Assembly: GCA_028095005.1 (NCBI GenBank) | Contig: CM051462.1 | Location: 117,542,752 to 117,606,751 of the forward strand | DNA length: 64,000 bases | Direction: 5' to 3' | Origin: Rhynchospora pubera | Lineage: Eukaryota > Streptophyta > Magnoliopsida > Poales > Cyperaceae | Shown here: in pieces, positions 13,401 through 23,303 of the stretch | Layout of the letters: each line of letters starts with the position of its first letter | Position numbering within the stretch: position 1 is the first letter of the stretch | Translations under genes and position numbers: made by a program | The notes under the pieces: model-generated | Seen by the model: only the letters and a program-made list of their open reading frames with translations | Databases searched by the model: none | Told to the model about the DNA's origin: nothing

Positions 13401-13921
13401 CATTATGCCTAATTACAATGTATAATCCAATCTTTTTGAACAAATAACATTTGAATAATATTATGGACATTATAAATAGTTTAAATGTAGATCACTGTGA
13501 TGAAATGACTTAGAATGAATGCAGGAACGATTGAAATACTCAAATGATGCTCAGAATTGCATTATTTGCACTTTATATTCGTAATTACCATGTATAATCT
13601 AATCTTTTTGAATAAATAACACATAAATCATATTCTAGACAGTAAAAAGAGTTTGAATGTAGATGATTGTAATGAAATGACTTAGAATGAATGCATAAAC
13701 TATTGAAATGCTAAAATGATGCTCAAAATTGCATTAATTCCCATTTATATATGCAATTACCATGTATAATCCAATATTTTTGAATAAATAGCATATGAAT
13801 CATATTCATGACAGTATAAAACATTTAAATGTATATTATTGTGAATAAATGACTTAGAATGAATGCAGAGAAACGATTGAAATCGTCAAATGATGCTCAG
13901 AATTGCATTATTTGCACATTA
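10498..13921. repeat. 172-bp satellite array, second block (about 20 monomers)
   Basis: About 3.4 kb of the same head-to-tail monomer as at 6258-6960, all in one orientation. Monomers differ from one another by many substitutions and small indels. The segment of about 11984-13520 recurs at about 27803-29620 with few differences. The block ends inside a monomer at CATTA (13917-13921), where the Tekay-like retrotransposon is inserted; the interrupted monomer resumes at 23304. Short open frames here are chance readings of the repeat. Confidence 0.9.
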
Positions 13922-16166
13922 TGTGACACCCCGAATCCAGGGTCATCAATGACAACACTCTGAATCCAGAGTCGCCACGGCCGCCACAGATGTGTGTTAG
14001 CCAACACACACCTATAAGGCTTACTATTACCAAACACAAAAGTAACATGTAGTACCAAATCATAACAAGCCATCTAAGATCTTAATAAATATATTACACA
14101 CTTTTAATACACTACCAGTTATATAAAAACACAAAATGTTCGTTTACATAAACTTAATTTGACCAAAAGATCGATGACTTCTTACAAGCTGAATAAGGTC
14201 TTAAAACAAGTTCGGTATACATTTTATTGATACATACTACAAGTTACATACCAAAGGGTCTAGTCTACTTCTCACCACAAAACCCGTCGCTCGGTCCAAA
14301 ACCTGGAACCCACAACCAATGTGGAAACAATGCAAAAGCAAAGAATGAGATAAATATAATTTATCTCAGTGCGGTATTCAGTTCCAGCCACACGAACAAT
14401 TTTACATGCTTCGGAACTATTTACCGACTGAGGAAGAAAAACACACAATCTGTATAAGTTAATTAACAATATATTTTGTTATATATTATAAGATGACAAT
14501 ATGAAGATGCAATGCAAATAACCCGACACATTAATCAATTTAAACTGTCACATTCAAATGGTAGCACAAAAGTGTCGGTTCAACTTGGTCAACTCTAATA
14601 CTAAGGCTGGTTCAATATCAATCATTCAAAACAGAACTGAATTATCCCGAAGGATCCATCTCTCCTTGATCAGAGGAGACTGAGTATACAATAGAGCATA
14701 TATTGTATACGATACCATACAATTATCATTAATTCAGACAAATAGATAAGCAAACGGTACTAATTACGTGAACACTGTCAGACCACGGATATAAGCGCTT
14801 ACTCACGGAGACTGGCACGTCAGGGAGCTACCCCAACGCCCAACCCAACCAGTGTCATTTCACCGTACAAGAGTACCAACAATTATCATAATCCATTCAA
14901 TCCGGAACCATTTCAACATGCAATAATAATATTAAATAATATAAGTCATATGATACAATCCAAATATGCTTGCAATTATCAGTTCAAAGTATGCGATGCA
15001 TTTATGCGTAAATAATTTCTAACATGTAATCAAGTTGTGTGGAATCCGCACCTGAAAAGCAAAATGAAGAAAACAAGCAAGAGCATGACAATCTACAGAT
15101 CCTCAGTCGTATCGGCTACCCCTGGCTCCGATAAGCGACTTTCTGATTCTAAACAAAATAAATTCTATTTAAGTTCCTACTTAAATAATTATTCTGTCTT
15201 ATTTAACAAATAATTATTCTAATCTTATGTTTTAGTACTAGTATATGCGACTTAATTTAAAAAAAAAGCATGGAGCTAGTTTGTTGTTCTTAAAGTTAGC
15301 CCAATAATTATCAAATTTATAACTTATAATAATATGGCTATATGGTTGCTGATTCTTTTATTCTATTTTAATTTACCAACGTTTCTACCCTACATAACAT
15401 CTAACCAATAGATTTTTGAGACTTAGAATATAGTTTTGAACAAACAAATTTTTATGTTAGATACTTCTTTATAATCTGAACTAAAAGACAATTTAATTTT
15501 AAAAGCAAAACCGATATAATTAAAAAAATATATTAATACTCGTTTAATTTTTCGAAATTTCTTTACTGATCCTTTTTAACTATTCATAATTTCATATTTA
15601 TAGCAAAAATCTGAAATAAAAGATATTTGAGAATTGATCTTACCTTTTTCACTTGATTGTGTTACACGCTGCCACCAAAAATTTTTCTTATGTTTTTCCC
15701 CTCTTAATTTTTCCTAAACTTTTTGATGCGCCCATCAGAGAAGAAAGGACAAACTTGCCATATATATATATGTGTCAAGAGTTGTTGAATATTTTTGTTT
15801 ACCCTTGATGTTTATCCACAGCCGCAATTGACAAAGTAAGTCGGTTCAGTTATTTTTTTTTATACTCGTCTACATCATTCAACAAGGAATTGGGCCGTAT
15901 ATATAGAGTACAATACAAAGGCCCACATATACAAACTTTCATATACTTCAGTTTGGCCATGAAACTTCAAGGCTAACGTTACCTTATTTCATTATTAATT
16001 CTCACAAAGATTATTTCTGATGTAAAGAAATTTTATGAGAATTACGAGTAAAAATTTCATTTTTTAAAATACTATTTTCGAAATTTTAGAGTCGGATCCC
16101 TAAATAATATAAAATGCATAATTAACTTTCAGAAATTCAAACAGCGAAAAAAAAACTAATGTGACA
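13922..16166 (-). repeat. Left LTR (3' LTR of the Tekay-like element)
   Basis: A 2245 bp direct repeat of 21058-23303. On the plus strand it begins TGTGACACCCCGAATCC and ends ACTAATGTGACA. The element's coding frame ends 11 bp inside it. Matching short open frames in this LTR and its partner carry no recognisable protein. Confidence 0.95.
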
Positions 16167-18597
16167 TCCCTCCCCCCTTAAAACCTCGTTCAGTCCTCCG
16201 AACGGAATACGTACCTGAGACGTCAAATAATTCGGAAAAACGTTCTCTCATCTCAGATTCATGCTCCCAAGTTGCTTCTTTCTCAGAGTGTCGGTCCCAC
16301 TGTACTAACACGAAACGAAGTGTTCGGCTACAGAGCTGTTGGACTCGAGTATCAAGGATACGAATGGGTCTCTCTTCATAAGATAGGTCAGGCTCAAGTT
16401 GAAGATTCGAATGATCGAGTATGTGAGATGGATCATGGATGTACCTACGGAGCTGTGAGACATGAAAAACTGGATGTATCCGAGCTAAACTCGATGGTAA
16501 ATCAATTTTATAAGCCACCGATCCAATTCTCTCCTTTATGATAAAAGGTCCAACGTATCGAGGACTTAACTTTCCTGTAATCCCGAAACGATGGATTCCT
16601 TTCATAGGTGAAACTTTTATCCATATTTGATCTCCAACTTTGAATTCTAGTGGTCGTCTATGCACATCTGCATATTTCTTCTGTCTATCTTGAGCCGCCT
16701 TGAGTCTTTTCTGTACTAATCTCACTTTCTCCTTATTTTCCGATACCATTTCAGGTCCTATTGGCATATAAGTACCTTTCAATTTCCACCATAACGGTGT
16801 CCGACATGGTTGTCCGTACAAAGCTTCATATGGTGGCATTCCAATACTTGAGTGGTAGCTATTGTTATAAGCGAACTCAATTAGATATAAGTAATCAACC
16901 CAAGCACCACCAAAACTGAGAACACATGCACGTAACATATCCTCCAATGTTTGAATAGTGCGCTCTGATTGTCCATCTGATTGAGGGTGGTGTGCAGAGC
17001 TAAAGCTAAGCTTAGTTCCCATAGCTTTTTGAAAACTTCCCCAAAAATGTGATGTAAATCGGCTGTCCCGATCTGATACAATCTCTCTTGGACAACCATG
17101 TAGCCGATATAGACTTTTTAAAAATATTTCGGCTAATTCTCTACCTCCCATATCTGATCGTATAGGTATAAACCGTGCCACTTTAGTTAATCTATCCACA
17201 ATCACCCATATACTATCCATTCGACCTTTTGTTCTTGGAAACCCAGAAACAAAATCCATAGTGATGGACTCAAACTTCTCACTTGGCCTTTTCAAAGGTT
17301 GTAAAAGACCAGCACTTTTTCGGCGATCAGCCTTTACTTGTTGACACACCAGACATCGAGCTACAAACCCAGCTATTTCTCGCTTCATACCTGGCCACCA
17401 AAATTGCTTCTTTAAATCCTTATACATTTTCACCTCACCAGGATGTAAAGTGTATCCTGACTCATGCGCTTCTGATAATACCAATGATTTTAGTTCTGAG
17501 TCATTCGGCACAAAAATTCGGTTACCAAATCTCAAAATTCCATTCTCGTCCACCTGAAAAGTACCTTCTCCTTTCTCTTGTATCCTTGCTCGAAATTTCT
17601 GACAATTTTTATCTTTTTGTTGTGCTAACTTGAGTTTCTCATATAAGTCAGGTTGAATTTCTAGTGTAGCGAGAAAAAGAATCAAAGTTGCGATATTTGG
17701 AGTTGTTTCGGTGAGGTTTCGGTTTATATATTCGAGGGTTAATTCTTGCGATATCCCCACAGTTAAGTGGAGTTTTTGCATTTCTTCCACAAGTTTTGGC
17801 TGAGAGGTAATTAAAGTTGCGGCATTGACTCTAGTTTTACGGCTTAAGGCATCAGCAACCAAATTGGCTTTCCCCTCATGGTACAAAATCTCTAGATCGT
17901 AATCCTTAATTAATTCCAACCACCGTCTTTGTCGCAAATTTAATTCCTTTTGTGTGAAAAGATACTTTAAACTTTGATGATCTGTGTATATTTTGCACGG
18001 TGCTCCGTATAAATAATGTCTCCAAATTTTTAATGCAAAAACCACAGCAACTAATTCTAAATCGTGTGTCGGGTAATTCTCTTCGTGAGGCCTGAGCTGT
18101 CGCGATGCATATGCAATAACATGTCTCTCTTGCATAAGAACACATCCCAATCCTAGCCGGGAAGCATCTGTATAAACTGCAAATTCCTTGTTGGATACCG
18201 GCATTGCCAAAACAGGTGCACTTGTTAATTTCTCCTTTAGTTCTCTAAAACTGGCCTCCTGCTTATCACCCCAAATATATGGAACATTTTTATGTAGTAG
18301 TTGGGTCAAAGGTCGAGAAATCTTTGAAAATTCCATTACAAATCGTCTGTAGTACCCGGCCAACCCGAGAAAACTACGCACCTCTGACACATTCTTTGGT
18401 GGTTCCCATTCAGTTATTGCTTGCACTTTTTCGGAATCAACAGACAGTCCCTTAGCTGAAATCACATGCCCCAAAAATGCCACCTCGTTTAACCAAAAAT
18501 CACACTTAGATAATTTTCCATATAACTGGTGTTCCCTCAATCGCATCAGCACCTCTCTCAGGTGATCTGCATGCTCTTCATGAGAATGAGAATAAAT
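16156..18597 (-). pseudogene. Pol C-terminal part: RT end, RNase H, integrase, chromodomain
   Basis: In the same reading frame as the upstream gag-protease-RT segment and separated from it only by an amber codon at 18598-18600. An internal ATG at 18552 opens a 798-codon frame. Numbered from there: the end of RT and the connection region (1-120); RNase H with YTDAS (D129) and acidic residues near 165, 191 and 234; an integrase zinc-binding region after HPGEVK; an integrase core with the expected two Asp and one Glu (ITMDF, VSDRD, SERT); then a chromodomain-like tail with WEHESEMRERF. The frame ends through the polypurine tract into the LTR. The protein would normally be cut from a Gag-Pol polyprotein. 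As it stands the piece lacks the catalytic half of RT. Classified as a pseudogene because of the stop. Confidence 0.85.
16167..16179 (-). other. Polypurine tract of the Tekay-like element
   Basis: On the minus strand the sequence directly next to the 3' LTR is AAGGGGGGAGGGA. This is the expected RNase H-resistant primer for plus-strand DNA synthesis. It is also read as Lys-Gly-Gly-Gly by the pol frame. Confidence 0.85.
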
Positions 18598-20910
18598 CTA
18601 GATGTCATCTATAAAAACTACCACGAATTTGTCCAAATAATCTCGAAATACCCGATTCATTAAATCCATGAATGCTGCCGGTGCATTCGTCAAGCCAAAT
18701 GGCATTACTAAGTACTCATAGTGTCCATATCTTGTGCGAAATGCAGTCTTTTCAATATCTTCGGATTTAATTCTCATTTGGTGGTAACCAGTTCGAAGGT
18801 CTATCTTTGAGTATACAGTTGATCCTTGTAATTGGTCAAAGAGATCATCAATTCTAGGTAATGGGTATCGATTTTTAATGGTTACCTTGTTGAGTTCCCG
18901 GTAGTCTATGCAAAGTCTCAAAGTTCCATCTTTCTTCTTCACAAATAGTACTGGTGCACCCCATGGCGATGCACTAGGCCTAATGAATCCTTTTTCCATA
19001 AGCTCATCTAATTGAACTTTCAATTCTTTTAACTCGGCCGGTGCCATTCTATACGGCGCTTTTGAAATCGGCTTTGTGCCAGGTATTAGTTCAATTCCAA
19101 ACTCCACTTCTCTCTGTGGCGGTATACCTGAAATCTCACTTGGGAACACATCTGGAAATTCTCGAACAACCGGAATAGTAGAGATGTCTGGTTGCTCATT
19201 CCCACAAGCCATCACATCAATTAAGTAACCCGTGCAACCCGCTTCAAGTAAATGTCTCGCCTCAACAACAGAAATGCACGGAATAAGATCTCCAGCAACT
19301 CGAAATTGAAGATTTTGTTTAGAAGTGTGATTTATATGAAATTGAATTCGTCGCTTTGCACACTCAATTACGGCTCGATGTCTAACGAGCCAATCAAAAC
19401 CCAACAATAAATCATAACCTGAAATCTCTAGAACCAAGGCATCCAAGGTCAATTCACGCCCCGCAATTAATACCTTCAAGTCTCGACAACTTGAGATTAC
19501 TTGATTGAACTGTCCGAGCGGTGTACGCACTCTGGATATTCCCTTTATAACCTCAATATCCCAACCACAAGATTTGACAAAATTTCGTGACACGATGGAA
19601 TGACTACAACCAGTGTCAAAAAGAACAAATGCCAAGTGTCCGGAAACGGAAACAATACCTGTCAATAGTTCTTCCGATGCTGTAGTCCGTGGTACTTCTT
19701 CCGCATCGTCATATTTGCCCGAGTCTCCATGGTCGAGTTCCACCGCATGTACCCCGACACCACTTCCACCACCTGTACCTGCTTGGCCTCCAGTTCTTCC
19801 ATAACCTCTACCACTATTTTTGTCTGTTGCTCGGCCATATCCACGACCCCTACCTTGTGAATGGGCTTCACTGCCAATTCCTTTAAATGGTCCACTCCTC
19901 GGTGGATGTGGACAATCTTTCCTCCAATGATCAGTGCTACCACAATTGAAGCAAGATTGGCAACGCACATGACATGTTTCTTCAGGATGTGGTTTATTAC
20001 ATGTCCTACACCAAAACTTTGGACCATTAACTTCCTTAGTAACCGTCCCCTTTCCTTTTTCGTTCTTTGAGGACTGTCCTTTCTCAATTCTAGGTCGTAC
20101 ATTACGAGCTTGTTGCTCTTCACGTTCCCTTTTATAGTGCACTTCCATCTGGGCTGCATAAGTCATTACCGCCCGAATATCCTGTTTTGCAGGATCGTCC
20201 ACCACTGCTGCTATCTTTGGCCTCAAACCAGTTATGTATTGTCTACGATAACGCTTAGCATCTCTACGGATGTCAGGGGCATAGTGGGACAAACTGACAA
20301 ACTCGGCAGTATACTCGGCCACTGAACGACCTTCTTGCTTAAGATTCACAAATCGTTGTCTCATCTCCTCAACCCTTAGCTCACCCACAAACTCCTCCGT
20401 AAATTGCTCCTCGAACCACTCCCAAGGTATTGCATCCTGAGCCCCTTGGAAGTTTATCTTGGTATTATCCCACCAGAAACGAGCCGCATTCTCCAAGAAA
20501 TGTACTGCAAGCTCGACCCAGTGCTGTTCTGGAGCCCGACAAATACGAAACTTGTCTTTAACACTAGCAAGCCACTCTTCAGCTGCCGCAATATTACCGC
20601 CCGAAAATCGAGGGGGTCCGAGTCGGCTAAAAGTGTCATACAAACGATAAAATGGATCCTCAACAACAGGTGGTTGGGCAGCACGATCACCATGACCTTG
20701 GCCTCGAGTCACTACTTGAAATGCTTGCGTAATAGCATTTGTTATCCTCTCTTCTATTCCTGCCTGCTGTGGCCGACGACCACGCCGAGCCGGAACTTCG
20801 GGTCCAGATCCAACATCAGAACTCTCAGATCCGGCATCACTCCCCGCATCCTGGTGAGGCCTGCCACGGGGGCGACCCCTACGACCTGCTCGCCTTTCAC
20901 GACGATCCAT
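18598..20910 (-). CDS. Gag, protease and RT N-terminal part
   Basis: A 770-residue open frame of the Tekay-like element. Residues 1-60 are Arg/Gly-rich and basic. The retrotransposon gag core covers about 85-260. A CCHC zinc knuckle (C320, C323, H328, C333) binds RNA. A Gly/Arg-rich linker follows, then an aspartic protease with DTG at 432-434 (LFDTGCSHS). RT begins near 590 and reaches the catalytic FIDD at the last residues, after which an in-frame TAG (18598-18600) ends it. Family members continue here with a hydrophobic residue and the rest of RT, so the stop is probably a recent point mutation. Gag and protease could still be made intact. The leader between the PBS and the ATG is about 130 bp. 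Confidence 0.9.
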   Translation of the reverse strand: MDRRERRAGRRGRPRGRPHQDAGSDAGSESSDVGSGPEVPARRGRRPQQAGIEERITNAITQAFQVVTRGQGHGDRAAQPPVVEDPFYRLYDTFSRLGPPRFSGGNIAAAEEWLASVKDKFRICRAPEQHWVELAVHFLENAARFWWDNTKINFQGAQDAIPWEWFEEQFTEEFVGELRVEEMRQRFVNLKQEGRSVAEYTAEFVSLSHYAPDIRRDAKRYRRQYITGLRPKIAAVVDDPAKQDIRAVMTYAAQMEVHYKREREEQQARNVRPRIEKGQSSKNEKGKGTVTKEVNGPKFWCRTCNKPHPEETCHVRCQSCFNCGSTDHWRKDCPHPPRSGPFKGIGSEAHSQGRGRGYGRATDKNSGRGYGRTGGQAGTGGGSGVGVHAVELDHGDSGKYDDAEEVPRTTASEELLTGIVSVSGHLAFVLFDTGCSHSIVSRNFVKSCGWDIEVIKGISRVRTPLGQFNQVISSCRDLKVLIAGRELTLDALVLEISGYDLLLGFDWLVRHRAVIECAKRRIQFHINHTSKQNLQFRVAGDLIPCISVVEARHLLEAGCTGYLIDVMACGNEQPDISTIPVVREFPDVFPSEISGIPPQREVEFGIELIPGTKPISKAPYRMAPAELKELKVQLDELMEKGFIRPSASPWGAPVLFVKKKDGTLRLCIDYRELNKVTIKNRYPLPRIDDLFDQLQGSTVYSKIDLRTGYHQMRIKSEDIEKTAFRTRYGHYEYLVMPFGLTNAPAAFMDLMNRVFRDYLDKFVVVFIDDI

Positions 20911-21039
20911 TCTAAATGAAAACCTATACCATCAAATCAAGACAATACAAGAAAACAAACATAAAATAAATTAGGTCTCACATCCCACTATACATACCCC
21001 ACTCAACTTAGCAGGTCTGGTTCGGTTTCTATACCTTTT

Positions 21040-21050
21040 CTCTGATACCA
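21040..21050 (-). other. Primer-binding site for initiator tRNA-Met
   Basis: On the minus strand, seven bases after the 5' LTR, the sequence reads TGGTATCAGAG. This is the start of the common plant retrotransposon PBS, complementary to the 3' end of initiator methionine tRNA. It sets the orientation of the element. Confidence 0.9.
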
Positions 21051-21057
21051 CTAAAGC

Positions 21058-23303
21058 TGTGACACCCCGAACCCAGGGTCATCAATGACAACACTCTGAA
21101 TCCAGAGTCGCCACGGCCGCCACAGATGTATGTTAGCCAACACACACCTATAAGGCTTACTATTACCAAACACAAAAGTAACATGTAGTACCAAATCATA
21201 ACAAGCCATCTAAGATCTTAATAAATATATTACACACTTTTAATACACTACCAGTTATATAAAAACACAAAATGTTCGTTTACATAAACTTAATTTGACC
21301 AAAAGATCGATGACTTCTTACAAGCTGAATAAGGTCTTAAAACAAGTTCGGTATACATTTTATTGATACATACTACAAGTTACATACCAAAGGGTCTAGT
21401 CTACTTCTCACCACAAAACCCGTCGCTCGGTCCAAAACCTGGAACCCACAACCAATGTGGAAACAATGCAAAAGCAAAGAATGAGATAAATATAATTTAT
21501 CTCAGTGCGGTATTCAGTTCCAGCCACACGAACAATTTTACATGCTTCGGAACTATTTACCGACTGAGGAAGAAAAACACACAATCTGTATAAGTTAATT
21601 AACAATATATTTTGTTATATATTATAAGATGACAATATGAAGATGCAATGCAAATAACCCGACACATTAATCAATTTAAACTGTCACATTCAAATGGTAG
21701 CACAAAAGTGTCGGTTCAACTTGGTCAACTCTAATACTAAGGCTGGTTCAATATCAATCATTCAAAACAGAACTGAATTATCCCGAAGGATCCATCTCTC
21801 CTTGATCAGAGGAGACTGAGTATACAATAGAGCATATATTGTATACGATACCATACAATTATCATTAATTCAGACAAATAGATAAGCAAACGGTACTAAT
21901 TACGTGAACACTGTCAGACCACGGATATAAGCGCTTACTCACGGAGACTGGCACGTCAGGGAGCTACCCCAACGCCCAACCCAACCAGTGTCATTTCACC
22001 GTACAAGAGTACCAACAATTATCATAATCCATTCAATCCGGAACCATTTCAACATGCAATAATAATATTAAATAATATAAGTCATATGATACAATCCAAA
22101 TATGCTTGCAATTATCAGTTCAAAGTATGCGATGCATTTATGCGTAAATAATTTCTAACATGTAATCAAGTTGTGTGGAATCCGCACCTGAAAAGCAAAA
22201 TGAAGAAAACAAGCAAGAGCATGACAATCTACAGATCCTCAGTCGTATCGGCTACCCCTGGCTCCGATAAGCGACTTTCTGATTCTAAACAAAATAAATT
22301 CTATTTAAGTTCCTACTTAAATAATTATTCTGTCTTATTTAACAAATAATTATTCTAATCTTATGTTTTAGTACTAGTATATGCGACTTAATTTAAAAAA
22401 AAAAGCATGGAGCTAGTTTGTTGTTCTTAAAGTTAGCCCAATAATTATCAAATTTATAACTTATAATAATATGGCTATATGGTTGCTGATTCTTTTATTC
22501 TATTTTAATTTACCAACGTTTCTACCCTACATAACATCTAACCAATAGATTTTTGAGACTTAGAATATAGTTTTGAACAAACAAATTTTTATGTTAGATA
22601 CTTCTTTATAATCTGAACTAAAAGACAATTTAATTTTAAAAGCAAAACCGATATAATTAAAAAAATATATTAATACTCGTTTAATTTTTCGAAATTTCTT
22701 TACTGATCCTTTTTAACTATTCATAATTTCATATTTATAGCAAAAATCTGAAATAAAAGATATTTGAGAATTGATCTTACCTTTTTCACTTGATTGTGTT
22801 ACACGCTGCCACCAAAAATTTTTCTTATGTTTTTCCCCTCTTAATTTTTCCTAAACTTTTTGATGCGCCCATCAGAGAAGAAAGGACAAACTTGCCATAT
22901 ATATATATGTGTCAAGAGTTGTTGAATATTTTTGTTTACCCTTGATGTTTATCCACAGCCGCAATTGACAAAGTAAGTCGGTTCAGTTATTTTTTTTTAT
23001 ACTCGTCTACATCATTCAACAAGGAATTGGGCCGTATATATAGAGTACAATACAAAGGCCCACATATACAAACTTTCATATACTTCAGTTAGGCCATGAA
23101 ACTTCAAGGCTAACGTTACCTTATTTCATTATTAATTCTCACAAAGATTATTTCTGATGTAAAGAAATTTTATGAGAATTACGAGTAAAAATTTCATTTT
23201 TTAAAATACTATTTTCAAAATTTTAGAGTCGGATCCCTAAATAATATAAAATGCATAATTAACTTTCAGAAATTCAAACAGCGAAAAAAAAACTAATGTG
23301 ACA
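21058..23303 (-). repeat. Right LTR (5' LTR of the Tekay-like element)
   Basis: A 2246 bp copy of the left LTR, differing by about four substitutions and one extra A. It should hold the promoter, because the element is read leftward. A TATATATATAT tract on the minus strand near 22898-22910 is a possible TATA region, but start sites cannot be fixed from sequence alone. Confidence 0.95.

Larger units (their letters stand above)
13922..23303 (-). mobile_element. Young Tekay/Del-like Ty3/gypsy retrotransposon
   Basis: A 9.38 kb complete element on the minus strand inside a satellite monomer. It is flanked by CATTA at 13917-13921 and 23304-23308, the 5-bp duplication made by integrase. The two LTRs (2245 and 2246 bp) begin TG and end CA. 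By eye they differ by about four substitutions and one A-run length change, so insertion was recent. Beside the right (5') LTR is a primer-binding site matching initiator tRNA-Met; beside the left (3') LTR is a polypurine tract. Internally there is one long gag-pol frame: gag, zinc knuckle, protease, RT, RNase H, integrase and a C-terminal chromodomain-like segment. That order and the chromodomain indicate a chromovirus of the Tekay/Del type. One amber codon interrupts the RT. Confidence 0.95.

Noticed and set aside
14227..14457. Paired short frames in both LTRs (also 21363-21593)
   Set aside because: They are identical only because the LTRs are; no protein family is recognised.
19662..20919. 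Overlapping frames on both strands across gag
   Set aside because: All are shadows of the gag-protease frame.
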